Shown piece by piece: positions 15,393 through 23,932 of a stretch of DNA of 64,000 nt. Made by a program: the position numbers and the translations under genes. This DNA comes from Anaerocolumna xylanovorans DSM 12503. GTDB lineage: Bacteria; Bacillota; Clostridia; Lachnospirales; Lachnospiraceae. The notes under the pieces were generated by a model, which saw nothing but the letters and a program-made list of their open reading frames with translations, was not told the DNA's origin and made no database searches. The stretch covers positions 1 to 64,000 of the forward strand of contig NZ_FRFD01000007.1 of assembly GCF_900143645.1 (NCBI RefSeq), in the 5' to 3' direction. Positions within the stretch are counted from its first letter, which is position 1; each line of letters begins with the position of its first letter.

Positions 15393-16651
15393 CAAACTAA
15401 AAGTTCTGAAAGGCTTGCGGTATTCCTCTCTCCCGTCTGGCAGTTCATTACCTCAACAAGATTCTCCTTATCAAAGAAAAGGATACCCCCTATACTGTTT
15501 CTCTTGCAATATTCCATATACTCTTCTAAAGGATGTTCATTTTCATAGCTGATAAGCTCTATATTCATATCCTGACTGCGGAACCGGTTTGCTAACCGGA
15601 TGGCTGTCTCTCTCCATTCCTTCCGGTATAATATCAGGGTATTGTCCGTCCTTGTTTCTATTGCAATCTTCTGTCTCATAAGGGCCATCATAAGCTGGTC
15701 TGCCAATATGGCTATTCCAATGGCCGGAGCCGTCTTGCCAAACTGCTCCACCAGGTTGTCATACCTTCCTCCACTGGCTATAATGTCTCCTGTGCCATAG
15801 GTATATGCCCGGAAAATAATCCCCGTGTAGTAATTATATTGGCTAAGCATCCCAAGATCAAAGGTAATATATTTTTCCAATCCGTAAAGTGTAAGGATTT
15901 CATATACCTCTTCCAGTCTCTCAATAGCTTTTAAGGCCCTTTCATTCTTAGTAAGGCTTTTAGCTTCAAAAAGGCATTCCGGAGAACCAAAAAGCTCTGT
16001 AAGGGTAAGAAAAGCTTTTTTTAGCTCTGCACTGATTTCCTTTTCCGATAAAAGTTCCTCTACCCCAAACATGTTCTTTTCTTCTATCAGGTTTCTAAGC
16101 TGTGCTTCTTCCTTTTCTGTAAAGCCTGCTTCCTTTGTCAGCCCATAAAAGAAACCTGCTTCTCCGATTTCGACCTGAAATTCTTTCAGTCCGGTTTCCA
16201 AAAGGCATTCTATGGTTAGCGCCAGCATCTCCGCATCCGCGTTAACAGATGGGTCATTGATAAGCTCCGCTCCAAGCTGGGTGGATTCCTTTAGTTTTCC
16301 CTGATAACTGTTATTATTTATAAAAATGCTTCCCATATAGCACAGACGAATGGGAAGCTCTTCTTCTTTGTAATATTTAGCGGCACACCGAGCAATGGAC
16401 GGTGTCATATCCGGTCTTAAAACCAGGGTATTTCCTTCCCTGTCAACGAATTTGTACATATCCTTTTCAGGTACTGTACCACGTTCCTGGTTAAAGATTT
16501 CAAAGAATTCAAAGGTTGGCGTCTGTATATCCCGAAAACCATGAAGTTCCATAACATGATGGAGCTTACTTTGTATTTTTAGCTTTCTCTCACATTCATG
16601 GTTGTAAATGTCTCTGACACCTTCCGGTGTATGCAGCAGTTTATCGTTCAT
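15392..16651 (-). CDS. hisZ: ATP phosphoribosyltransferase regulatory subunit HisZ
   Basis: About 419 residues; a histidyl-tRNA-synthetase-like protein without aminoacylation role that partners the short HisG. Class II synthetase motifs are visible: TPEGVRDIYNHECERKLKIQ (motif 1 region), LRPDMTPSIARCAAKY (motif 2 region) and ASGGRYDNLVEQFG (motif 3 region). Its position first in the his operon next to a short hisG supports HisZ rather than HisS. I prefer the ATG at 16651 with AGGTG upstream over the GTG 6 bases earlier. Confidence 0.93.
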   Translation of the reverse strand: MNDKLLHTPEGVRDIYNHECERKLKIQSKLHHVMELHGFRDIQTPTFEFFEIFNQERGTVPEKDMYKFVDREGNTLVLRPDMTPSIARCAAKYYKEEELPIRLCYMGSIFINNNSYQGKLKESTQLGAELINDPSVNADAEMLALTIECLLETGLKEFQVEIGEAGFFYGLTKEAGFTEKEEAQLRNLIEEKNMFGVEELLSEKEISAELKKAFLTLTELFGSPECLFEAKSLTKNERALKAIERLEEVYEILTLYGLEKYITFDLGMLSQYNYYTGIIFRAYTYGTGDIIASGGRYDNLVEQFGKTAPAIGIAILADQLMMALMRQKIAIETRTDNTLILYRKEWRETAIRLANRFRSQDMNIELISYENEHPLEEYMEYCKRNSIGGILFFDKENLVEVMNCQTGERNTASLSELLV

Positions 16652-16885
16652 ATCCACACCTGTTGGGAAGTCTGAAAGCTGATTTTTTGTACTTGCTTTC
16701 CTGTCCCTGCCACTTAAAAGCTGAAAGAAGGAACCTGTGGCGTACTCTTTCCTCTGAATTTTCTTTCAACCGGAATCTCTCTGCTTTCTTTTTACTATAC
16801 CCATTGATTATCAGGTAAATCAAAGATTATGTAGGACGCTTTATTGTGGTAACGTGATAATTCATTAGCAGATAGATGTGAGACA
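16652..16885 (-). other. Long untranslated leader of the his operon
   Basis: About 230 bases separate the his promoter from hisZ. I see no T-box consensus (no TGGTACCGCG-like box) and no run of histidine codons. A 60-codon open frame runs through it, rich in Lys and Arg, with no recognisable family. The leader may still carry regulation, but none that I can name. Confidence 0.4.
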
Positions 16886-16914
16886 ATTATAATACAATGC
16901 CCCTACCATGTCAA
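16886..16914 (-). promoter_or_regulatory. Consensus sigma-A promoter of the his operon
   Basis: TTGACA (16909-16914) and TATAAT (16886-16891) with a 17-base spacer on the minus strand, a perfect match to the consensus. It begins 3 bases beyond the recU stop codon. Confidence 0.9.
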
Positions 16915-16917
16915 CCT

Positions 16918-17454
16918 TTAATTTTCTCTTCCGTCCGCATCCTTTGCAAGGTTGACCAGATAGTGTATATAGATACTATTCATACAGGATATTGCATTTT
17001 CAGGATCAAGTTCCTCAAAGCGGAAGCTCTTTCTGCCGCCTTCTTTTGCCCTGTTCCAGAATACCAGAAAATCCTTCAACGGAAGATAATGATAGCAATT
17101 TCTTTTTGAAAAATAGATTAAGAGAAAGGCAATTCCGCTCTGTTTCTCAAAATCTTTCATAAATTCCACCTGGTGTTCATGGACATTCTGAAGGGAAAAG
17201 GTGTCACTGGCACATTCCTTGGCATCAAAGCACACCGGTATTCCCTGTGCCGTACCAATATAGTCTACGGTACTCTTCTCTTCAAAATAAGCCAGGGTTA
17301 TATGGCGGTTTTCCTTATCTATGTTAATCGGTGTAATGGGTGTGGGTATTTTCTGTATGAGTGCAAGGCCTTTTTCCCGGTATTTGGTGTTGGTCAGATT
17401 TATCAGTTCTTCCAGGGCGGAACCTCTAAGACCTCTTGAATTCCATGAGGGCAT
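16918..17454 (-). CDS. recU: Holliday junction resolvase RecU
   Basis: 178 residues, the usual length for this Firmicute enzyme that cleaves Holliday junctions during recombination and chromosome segregation. The start NSRGLRGSALEELINLTNTKYR is typical. The PD-(D/E)XK core is visible as STVDYIGTAQGIPVCFDAKEC (about 69-89), giving Asp and Glu-x-Lys ligands (here DAKE). GGGAGG precedes the ATG. It is the last gene of the run from rsmF and is followed directly by the his promoter. Confidence 0.92.
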   Translation of the reverse strand: MPSWNSRGLRGSALEELINLTNTKYREKGLALIQKIPTPITPINIDKENRHITLAYFEEKSTVDYIGTAQGIPVCFDAKECASDTFSLQNVHEHQVEFMKDFEKQSGIAFLLIYFSKRNCYHYLPLKDFLVFWNRAKEGGRKSFRFEELDPENAISCMNSIYIHYLVNLAKDADGREN

Positions 17455-17490
17455 TTTTACTACCTCCCTTTTTGTTTAAACACGTGCTGT

Positions 17491-18489
17491 TTAGATACAT
17501 GCCTTTAAGATATTTTCAAAGTACACAGGCAGTTCTGCCACAAGCTTCAGCCCTGACAGGTTGGAAAGTTCCCCCTCCAGGCGGTCAGGAAATACCATCT
17601 CGTAGGAATGGAGCAACTGGTGTGACAGCCTGAACTTAACTTTAAACTTCTCATTGACTGTCCTGTCCCCATACTTGGTATCCCCAATGATAGGACAGCC
17701 TATACTGCTTAAGTGCGCCCTTATCTGATGGGTCTTTCCGGTTATCAATTTGACCCTTAAAAGGGTGTAATCCTTATTTCCTCTTATGGGAATATATTCT
17801 GTTTCAATATAGTCGGCATTTTCTCTTGGGCTTTTTAAAACCGTAACCTGATTTGTCCTTTCATCCTTAAGAAGATATCCGGTTATCTTTTTCTCTTCCT
17901 TTACCTCTCCTTTTACAAAGCATAGATAATACTTGGAAAGAGTTCTCTCCCGGAGCAGTTCAGAGAGGGTCTTAAGTCCTGCCAGAGTTTTTCCTGCGGC
18001 TACCAGTCCGCTGGTATTCCGGTCAAGGCGGTTACAGATTCCCGGTTTAAAGGTCTCTAATTCATTTAAGGTTATGCTCTTTGTATCCAACAGGTAGGAG
18101 ATAAGATATTCCACCAGGGAAATGTCCGTTTCCTTTGCCTTTTGTGAGAGCATTCCGGCGGGCTTATTGGCAATTAAGACATTGTCATCCTCATAAACCA
18201 CCTGAAAACTTTCACTGGATTTCTTCTCCTTTTGCCCTGTTTCCTGTTCCGGCAGAGGAATCACATAGCTTTCCGTGAATTTTTCAATGGTTTCCTCTGA
18301 TAAAAACAGCTTTATTTCATCCCCCGGCTGTACCGGTTCACCGCCTTCGGCTTTCTTACCATTTAAGGTTATATTTTTCTTACGCAGCATTTTATAGATA
18401 AAACTTTTCGGAGCTTTCTTTAAGATCTTAAAGAGCAGCTTGTCAAGTCTTTGCCCCGCCTCATTTTTACCTGCAATTATGGTCTTCAT
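17491..18489 (-). CDS. RluA/RluD-family large-subunit pseudouridine synthase
   Basis: About 332 residues. An N-terminal S4-like RNA-binding segment (about 1-75) is followed by the pseudouridine synthase domain, with GICNRLDRNTSGLVAAGKT as the catalytic HRLDRxTSG-type motif (His replaced by Asn, catalytic Asp kept). TGKTHQIRAHLSSIGCPIIGDTKYG is also typical. Target uridines (RluC- or RluD-type in 23S rRNA) cannot be told. ATG 18489 gives the typical KTIIAGKNEAGQRLDKLLF start; an ATG at 18501 lies only one base from the AGGAG. Confidence 0.88.
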   Translation of the reverse strand: MKTIIAGKNEAGQRLDKLLFKILKKAPKSFIYKMLRKKNITLNGKKAEGGEPVQPGDEIKLFLSEETIEKFTESYVIPLPEQETGQKEKKSSESFQVVYEDDNVLIANKPAGMLSQKAKETDISLVEYLISYLLDTKSITLNELETFKPGICNRLDRNTSGLVAAGKTLAGLKTLSELLRERTLSKYYLCFVKGEVKEEKKITGYLLKDERTNQVTVLKSPRENADYIETEYIPIRGNKDYTLLRVKLITGKTHQIRAHLSSIGCPIIGDTKYGDRTVNEKFKVKFRLSHQLLHSYEMVFPDRLEGELSNLSGLKLVAELPVYFENILKACI

Positions 18490-18509
18490 TTTTATAACCA
18501 TGCTCCTTT

Positions 18510-18562
18510 CAAAGTCTGGAGACTTTGTGCGCAGTTGAAAAACAGTATCTTTGTTTTTCAAC
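18510..18562 (-). repeat. Two-hairpin intergenic element, diverged copy (HAD-rluA spacer)
   Basis: An 11-bp AT-rich stem (GTTGAAAAACA and its complement, 18534-18562) overlaps the stop codon of the upstream HAD gene. It is followed by an 8-bp stem (CAAAGTCT/AGACTTTG, 18510-18527) directly before the AGGAG of rluA. The architecture matches the other elements but the arms and linker differ. Confidence 0.6.
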
Positions 18563-19235
18563 CTATAAGTTCCAGATAGGAATGGATATAATAATCAGAA
18601 AGCTCTTTCTTCTTATCGGTATCTCCCTCCGAGTACTTATCATACACACCGCACACCTTCATTCCTGCACTCTTTCCCGCCTGGATCCCCTGTATAATAT
18701 CTTCAAACACAAGGCAGTTTGCTGCCTTGGCTTTCAAATCCTCGGCTACTAAAAGATAAATGTCCGGGGAAGGCTTACCCTTTGCCACCTCACAGGAGGT
18801 TCTGATAGAACCAAAATATTCTAAAACTCCCAGCTTGGCAATTACCAGCTCCACCAGCTCCTTTGAATTGCTGGTGGCTATTCCCATTAAGATTCCCTCG
18901 TTTTTTAGATTCTCAAGAAATGTAAGAACCCCCTCCTTTAAGGGTACCTCATTAGAATATTTATCCCAGGCCATCCTGTTCCATTCCGCTTTGATATCTT
19001 CTACGGAATCGGGGATTAAAAAACGCTCTTTAAAATAAACTGCTGTTTCTGAAAAGCTCATTCCCTGTACCAGCACCTGAAGATCTTCCGGCAGTTCAAT
19101 GCCAAAGTGCCTTAAATACTCTCTGTCTATATTTTCCCACATCCACATGGAATCAACTAATGTTCCGTCCAAGTCAAACAAAACTGCTTCTATTCCTTGA
19201 AATATTTCTCTTTTTAATGTCATTTTATTTTTCAC
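18558..19235 (-). CDS. HAD-superfamily hydrolase (beta-phosphoglucomutase/phosphatase-like)
   Basis: About 225 residues. HAD motif I is AVLFDLDGTLVDSMWMW (about 15-31), motif II IATSNS, the motif III lysine in AKGKPSPDIYLL, and motif IV VFEDIIQGIQAGKSAGM. A helical cap lies between motifs I and II. The substrate is unknown. I prefer the GTG at 19235 because GGGAG, the tail of the upstream repeat element, lies 5 bases before it. The frame remains open upstream only because it reads through the repeat. Confidence 0.88.
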   Translation of the reverse strand: MKNKMTLKREIFQGIEAVLFDLDGTLVDSMWMWENIDREYLRHFGIELPEDLQVLVQGMSFSETAVYFKERFLIPDSVEDIKAEWNRMAWDKYSNEVPLKEGVLTFLENLKNEGILMGIATSNSKELVELVIAKLGVLEYFGSIRTSCEVAKGKPSPDIYLLVAEDLKAKAANCLVFEDIIQGIQAGKSAGMKVCGVYDKYSEGDTDKKKELSDYYIHSYLELIG

Positions 19236-19240
19236 ACTAA

Positions 19241-19316
19241 CTCCCATGCATTTCGCAAGTTTACTTGCGAAACTGCCCAAATAAGAAGTGAATTATGTTT
19301 TTCAATAATTCACACT
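19241..19316 (-). repeat. Two-hairpin intergenic element, copy 2 (rluB-HAD spacer)
   Basis: Transcript order: GTGAATTAT/ATAATTCAC hairpin (19288-19313), TATTTGGGCAG linker, then a 10-bp perfect stem (TTTCGCAAGT and its complement, 19251-19272), and a TGCATGGGAG tail. The GGGAG of the tail serves as Shine-Dalgarno for the HAD gene. Confidence 0.85.
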
Positions 19317-19329
19317 ATTCATTCCTCTG

Positions 19330-20043
19330 TCAATTTTTCAATAGTTCAATTTCTTCCCTTGTAAGCTTTCTGTATTCCCCAGGGCACAGTGTTTCATCCA
19401 AAGCCAGTTCTCCCATCTTAAGCCTCTTTAGGTATAGCACTTCTTTTCCCACTGCCTCAAACATGCGCTTTATCTGATGGAATTTGCCCTCACAGACAGT
19501 AACAAATACCTCTGATTCTTCTCCTGTCTTTTTGATTAAAAGCTCTGCCGGGAGTGTGGTAAAGTCTTCTTCCAGAGTAATACCTTCCTGGAATCTTAAA
19601 ACATCTTCCATTTCTACCCTTCCCTGTACTCTGGCAAAATAAAGCTTTTTAACATGTTTCTTAGGAGAAAGCAGTCTATGGGCAAGGTCTCCGTCATTGG
19701 TAATCAATAACAGTCCTTCTGTGTCCTTATCCAGTCTTCCCACAGGAAAAAGGTCCTTTCTCTTTCCTTCATCAATAAGGTCTACAACTGTAGATGAGAG
19801 CTTGTCCCTGGTGGCAGATACTACTCCTGCCGGTTTATTAAGCATATAATACTCTGTTTCTATATAAGAAATACGCCTTTCATCAAAGGTAACGGTATCT
19901 TCTCCGGTGATTTTACGCTCCGGCTGTTTTTCTACCTGGCTGTTTACCTTTACTCTTCCTTTACGAATATATCCCTTTACCTCACTGCGGGTGCCAACTC
20001 CCATATCTGCAAGGTATTTATCCAATCGCAGGCTTTCTCCCAT
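19330..20043 (-). CDS. rluB: RsuA/RluB-family pseudouridine synthase
   Basis: 237 residues. An N-terminal S4 domain (LRLDKYLADMGVGTRSEVKGYIRKGRV) is followed by the synthase core with the catalytic motif LFPVGRLDKDTEGLLLITNDG (about 97-117) and FHQIKRMFEAVGKEV. It modifies rRNA, either 16S (RsuA) or 23S (RluB/RluE type). I cannot decide which; the symbol is tentative. Confidence 0.85.
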   Translation of the reverse strand: MGESLRLDKYLADMGVGTRSEVKGYIRKGRVKVNSQVEKQPERKITGEDTVTFDERRISYIETEYYMLNKPAGVVSATRDKLSSTVVDLIDEGKRKDLFPVGRLDKDTEGLLLITNDGDLAHRLLSPKKHVKKLYFARVQGRVEMEDVLRFQEGITLEEDFTTLPAELLIKKTGEESEVFVTVCEGKFHQIKRMFEAVGKEVLYLKRLKMGELALDETLCPGEYRKLTREEIELLKN

Positions 20044-20130
20044 CTGTTAGCGGTATCCTTTCTGTTCCTTTCATCTGCCGTCTATTTACACAAAATCAAG
20101 GATTTAATAATCTTGCTGTCTCCACTCTAG

Positions 20131-20280
20131 CTCCCATGGCATAAATCGTCTGCTTGCAGATGATTTACTGCCTCAAATCAGGGTGTGAAATTTTTTATTT
20201 CACACTAACACCCATGCATTTCGCAAGTTTACTTGCGAAACTGCCCAAATAGAAAGTGAAAATTATTTTTTAATTTTCAC
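20131..20280 (-). repeat. Tandem pair of two-hairpin intergenic elements (rsmF-rluB spacer)
   Basis: Two copies lie head to tail. Copy A: GTGAAAATTA/TAATTTTCAC hairpin (20256-20280) and TTTCGCAAGT stem (20219-20240). Copy B: GTGTGAAAT/ATTTCACAC hairpin (20183-20205), a diverged linker ending GGCAG, and a different second stem (TAAATCGTCTGC arm on the plus strand, 20142-20167, with one G-T pair). Both keep the ATGGG tail. The copy B stem is unrelated in sequence but the same in shape and position. Confidence 0.85.
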
Positions 20281-20281
20281 A

Positions 20282-21670
20282 CTACATCCATCTCCAGCCC
20301 GGGAGGTATTTATTCTTTAGCGAATCCTTTAAAAGCTTTCCCCAGCCCAGGGAGAAGGAATCTGTTGTCACCAGATGGTATCCGTCTCCATAAGGGCTGT
20401 TTCCTTCTATTGTCTCACATTTTAGATATTTTATCACTTCAAAACTGCCACTGTTTAGGTCTATTGTTTTTTTATAATCTCCCTGACTCAAAGCGCAAGC
20501 CAATGCCTGACTGGGTTCAAACCGGCCCTTCTTCATCTCTCCAAGTAAAAGTCCCTGACGCAAAAGGCGAAGCCCTTTTAACGTTGGCAGCCCATCCGGA
20601 AGAAGATACAGCCTGTCCTCTTTTACCAAAAGGTTTTCTTTCTTTATTGGAAGGGAAAGTTCTGCGAGAAAATCCTCTGTTTCTTTTGGCAGCTTAACTT
20701 TTCCCTGACAGCTTTCTGCACTCTCTGCCTGATTGATTCCACTGGCAGAATCCCCTTTTCTCAATAGAGCTATAAAGTGCCCTTCCCCTTTTATCTTGTG
20801 CGGCCATAACCGGATACAGTTCTTAAGCTCTTCCCTGCCGCCAACCCATTCCGGCCTTCCCTGTGAAAACCCTTCATAAGAAACACTGCTATCCGTAAGG
20901 GGATTTACAACCTGAAATTCCGGAAACTGCTCCAACAGGTAGGATATTGTCCCTTCATTTTCCTCCGGTGAAAAGGTACAGGTAGAATACAAAAGGTATC
21001 CGCCGGGTTTTAACATTTTCGCTGCCTGTATGATAATTTCCTTTTGCAGCTTGTTATAATAACCCACTCCATACTGTTCCCAATTCTTCATGATGGCAGG
21101 GCTCTTACGGAACATCCCCTCGCCGGAACAGGGTGCATCTACCAGAATTTTATCAAAATACTCCGTAAAGTAATCCACCAGCTTACCGGGTGCCTCACTG
21201 GCTATTACCGGATTGCGGATTCCGAAAAGCTCTATGTTCTTAAGAAGGGCCTTTGCTCTGGAATTGGATATGTCATTGGATATTAGTACTCCCTTTCCGC
21301 ATAACCTTGCCCCTAATTCCGTACTCTTCCCTCCCGGTGCGGCACAAATATCTAAGACCTTATCACCCGGTGTGATGGGCAGTAAGCTTGCCGGTGTCAT
21401 GGCACTGGGTTCCTGTATATAATAAAGACCTGCAAAGTAATAGGGATGCCTTGCGGGCTGTTCCTTCTGATTATAATAATAGCCATTCTTAATCCAGGGA
21501 ATTCGTGTTATCGGAAAAGGTGCTATCTTTTCGAATTCTTCCGGTGTTATCTTTAAGGTATTTACCCTGATTCCGCTGTAATGCTTCTCATCAAGGCTCT
21601 TTTCATACTCCTTATATTCCTCTCCCAATAAACTCTTCATTCGTTCTTCAAATGTCTGCGGTAATTTCAT
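20282..21670 (-). CDS. rsmF: RsmF-like rRNA (cytosine-C5)-methyltransferase (NOL1/NOP2/Sun family)
   Basis: About 462 residues. The SAM-dependent methyltransferase core (about 90-300) carries VLDICAAPGGKSTELGARL (motif I), DKILVDAPCSGEGMFRKSP (motif IV with one catalytic Cys) and YSTCTFSPEENE (motif VI with the second Cys). The C-terminal about 100 residues form the RsmF/YebU-type PUA-like domain. It probably methylates 16S rRNA. ATG 21670 has GAGG 5 bases upstream. Confidence 0.9.
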   Translation of the reverse strand: MKLPQTFEERMKSLLGEEYKEYEKSLDEKHYSGIRVNTLKITPEEFEKIAPFPITRIPWIKNGYYYNQKEQPARHPYYFAGLYYIQEPSAMTPASLLPITPGDKVLDICAAPGGKSTELGARLCGKGVLISNDISNSRAKALLKNIELFGIRNPVIASEAPGKLVDYFTEYFDKILVDAPCSGEGMFRKSPAIMKNWEQYGVGYYNKLQKEIIIQAAKMLKPGGYLLYSTCTFSPEENEGTISYLLEQFPEFQVVNPLTDSSVSYEGFSQGRPEWVGGREELKNCIRLWPHKIKGEGHFIALLRKGDSASGINQAESAESCQGKVKLPKETEDFLAELSLPIKKENLLVKEDRLYLLPDGLPTLKGLRLLRQGLLLGEMKKGRFEPSQALACALSQGDYKKTIDLNSGSFEVIKYLKCETIEGNSPYGDGYHLVTTDSFSLGWGKLLKDSLKNKYLPGWRWM

Positions 21671-21738
21671 TCCAGCCTCTTTCTTTCGCAGCAAATTACT
21701 GTTTGCTATTTATTAATACATATTTAAAAGATAAATCC

Positions 21739-22542
21739 CTATCTAAGACTCTGGGCCCGGTACCCTTCGGATATCTTATCCAGCTCTCTGTTAAACCGTT
21801 CCAACTGTTCCAGGTCACCACTTTCATATATCTTAAAAAATTCATCCTGTATCTTTATTACTTCCCTTTTATTAGCCACTTTATAGAGATTTTGTATATT
21901 GGTCAGTATATCCGCCACCATATTTGCCTTCAGCTTAAAAGAATTCTGTGCATCCATAATTTCATCTCTCACAGAGGACATCTCCTGGTCTAAGGATATT
22001 ATGGCATCTGCTGCCTTACTAAGCCTTGCCCTTATCTGTTCCGGCATATTTTCCTTGTATTTATATTGAAGGGAATGTTCTATCGTCGCCCAGAAATTCA
22101 TAGCCAGAGTACGAATCTGTATCTCCGCCTGAACCTGCTTGGTTCCCTTTAGTGTCTCCACCTTGTAGTAAATAATCATATGGTAACTTCTGTAACCGCT
22201 TGGTTTCATGTTGTTGATATAATCCTTCTCACTCTTTACTTCCATATCGGTACGCATCTTTATAATTTCCACTACCTTTTCGATATCCTCAACAAACTGG
22301 CAGATAATACGGATACCTGCTATATCCTCCATCTTCTCTTCAATATCCTGCAGAGGAATATTTTTTTTCTGTGCCTTCTCCAGAATACTTGAAATGGTCT
22401 TTACTCTGCCGTTAACCTGTTCTATTGGTGAGTATTCCCCTTTCTTCTTATACTCTTCAATAATATGATTGAATTTAACTACCAGCTCATCTACTGCCAA
22501 AGCATAAGGATCAAGAATTTCTCTCCATAACTGTATTTCCAT
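21739..22542 (-). CDS. relQ: Small alarmone synthetase RelQ (GTP pyrophosphokinase)
   Basis: About 267 residues with only the RelA/SpoT synthetase domain. Visible are RVKTISSILEKAQKK, IAGIRIICQFVEDIEKVVEII, SEKDYINNMKPSGYRSYHMI (substrate-binding G-loop) and QAEIQIRTLAMNFWATIEH. It makes pppGpp/ppGpp without a hydrolase or ACT domain, as RelQ/RelP in Firmicutes. The C-terminal helices resemble RelQ. AGAGG precedes the ATG at 22542. It has its own promoter. Confidence 0.92.
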   Translation of the reverse strand: MEIQLWREILDPYALAVDELVVKFNHIIEEYKKKGEYSPIEQVNGRVKTISSILEKAQKKNIPLQDIEEKMEDIAGIRIICQFVEDIEKVVEIIKMRTDMEVKSEKDYINNMKPSGYRSYHMIIYYKVETLKGTKQVQAEIQIRTLAMNFWATIEHSLQYKYKENMPEQIRARLSKAADAIISLDQEMSSVRDEIMDAQNSFKLKANMVADILTNIQNLYKVANKREVIKIQDEFFKIYESGDLEQLERFNRELDKISEGYRAQSLR

Positions 22543-22644
22543 GAAAACCTCTTTCCGGATACAAATAGTTCCTTCGTATCCCTCTTGTTCTAGCATATTA
22601 TTTCAATGAAAGCTTATCTTCTGTAAATATTGCAGTCCAATATT

Positions 22645-22674
22645 ATTATAACACAAATTGCCTCTTTGTGGAAA
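22645..22674 (-). promoter_or_regulatory. Putative sigma-A promoter of relQ
   Basis: TTTCCA (22669-22674) and TATAAT (22645-22650) with an 18-base spacer on the minus strand, about 100 bases upstream of the relQ start and downstream of the M23 peptidase gene. Confidence 0.65.
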
Positions 22675-22733
22675 TAAATTAAAGCGGGGACAGCATAGAA
22701 AACGCATAAAAGATATCTTTGAAATTGGTGAAG

Positions 22734-23729
22734 TTACGAATCTTTCCCTTCCAGATACAGAAGGCTTCTGTAAGGATTGACACTTGTTTCCCCTAAAGTG
22801 GTGTCTACATATATGCCAAAATGAAGATGTACCGGAAACATGCCTTTGGTCCCCTCTTTTCCATACCCGCTGTCACCCATATAACCTAAAAGATCACCTG
22901 CTTTTATAATATCACCAATTTTTAGACCCTTTGCATAGGAGTCCAAATGGGCATAATAAATATAGGCTCCATGAGGAGCCCGTATTCCAACCCGATATCC
23001 TCCCTTTTCCAACCAGCCAAGCCTTTCTACTACTCCATCGGTAGCACTTATTACTTTATATTTTCCCGGGATATTTTCCTTTGGGAAAATATCCGTTCCT
23101 TCATGTCTCCTGTTCCCTCCATAATTTCTTAATTCACTCCAGGTATCACCATAGGACACTTCATCCTCTTCACTGGTTGCATCTACCGGAAAAAGCTTAA
23201 GATCCGAAATAATGGTTTCATAATAGCCCATTAATTCCTGACAGGATTTATTATCCTTAAGACTTTCTTTTAAGTAATCTAATTTTCTGGCAGAGATATT
23301 ATCCCCTTTTAGCAGATTATTCTGCTTTAACAGCGTATATATCGCAGCATACTCTGCCCTGCATTCACTTTCTTTTTCTTCCCCGCTTTGATAGCATACG
23401 TTAATATCCCTGTATACCTCCTCCGGCAGCAGCATTTCCCTGAAATAATCATAGTCAATGCCCTCTCTTATGATTGTCTGCGAAACTTTTGTAAAATCGC
23501 AGGAATCCAGCCAGATTGATAACCGTACCAAGGTAAATATGAAAAATACCAATAGTACTCCTGCAAGGATTTTCTGCCTTAAATGCCCCCTTTGTCTTCC
23601 CTTCCATAGTGCGGGAAACCTGTGCCTGTACACACCTTCCACCGCAAATGGCCTGATTTGCTTTCCGGCTTTTCTTTGGTTGTTACTGCTTATCCTATAA
23701 AGTCTTTTTTTTATTCTATTATTACTCAT
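22734..23729 (-). CDS. Membrane-anchored M23-family metallopeptidase
   Basis: 331 residues. A basic cytoplasmic N-terminus (about 1-50) is followed by one membrane segment (ILAGVLLVFFIFTLVRLSIW, about 54-73), an extracellular linker, and a C-terminal LytM/M23 domain. Zinc ligands are visible in RRHEGTDIF (HxxxD, about 207-215) and HLHFGIY (HxH, near 300). It probably cleaves peptidoglycan cross-bridges or acts as an amidase activator. A 12-bp direct repeat overlaps its promoter region, so transcription may be controlled by a response regulator. Confidence 0.88.
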   Translation of the reverse strand: MSNNRIKKRLYRISSNNQRKAGKQIRPFAVEGVYRHRFPALWKGRQRGHLRQKILAGVLLVFFIFTLVRLSIWLDSCDFTKVSQTIIREGIDYDYFREMLLPEEVYRDINVCYQSGEEKESECRAEYAAIYTLLKQNNLLKGDNISARKLDYLKESLKDNKSCQELMGYYETIISDLKLFPVDATSEEDEVSYGDTWSELRNYGGNRRHEGTDIFPKENIPGKYKVISATDGVVERLGWLEKGGYRVGIRAPHGAYIYYAHLDSYAKGLKIGDIIKAGDLLGYMGDSGYGKEGTKGMFPVHLHFGIYVDTTLGETSVNPYRSLLYLEGKDS

Positions 23730-23759
23730 GGCACCGTTTTATTATCAGATATTCTTAAC

Positions 23760-23804
23760 ATTATATGCCTGTCTAGGCGAATAAATCACCATGAATAAAT
23801 CACC
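23760..23804 (-). promoter_or_regulatory. Promoter region of the M23 peptidase gene with 12-bp direct repeat
   Basis: A TATAAT -10 box lies at 23760-23765 on the minus strand. Thirteen bases upstream lie two perfect copies of GGTGATTTATTC separated by two bases (plus-strand coordinates 23779-23790 and 23793-23804). The repeat occupies the -35 position, where no good -35 hexamer is seen. This is typical of response-regulator-activated promoters. Confidence 0.6.
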
Positions 23805-23890
23805 AAAACTGTTCCTGAAAATTATCCCTTTAAACGAAACGACTGCGGCCTCTGCATAGATGCAGGACTGCCTCCGGCATCCAGCGGCAA

Positions 23891-23932
23891 AAAAAGCCCC
23901 ATGGCTTTCCGGTAAAGGAAAGCTATGGGGTT
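23891..23932 (-). terminator. Rho-independent terminator of the polA-pepD-capA-LCP run
   Basis: A stem of about 15 bp (GGAAAGC and GCCCCAT arms with one mismatch, 23894-23910 and 23917-23932) is followed by seven T residues in the minus-strand transcript. The stem overlaps the stop codon of the LCP gene. Confidence 0.85.

Noticed and set aside
16641..16823. His leader peptide in the his-operon leader
   Set aside because: The frame has few scattered His codons and no run of them, and no attenuator stem is evident.
16652..16885. T-box riboswitch upstream of hisZ
   Set aside because: No T-box core sequence, specifier loop or terminator can be recognised.
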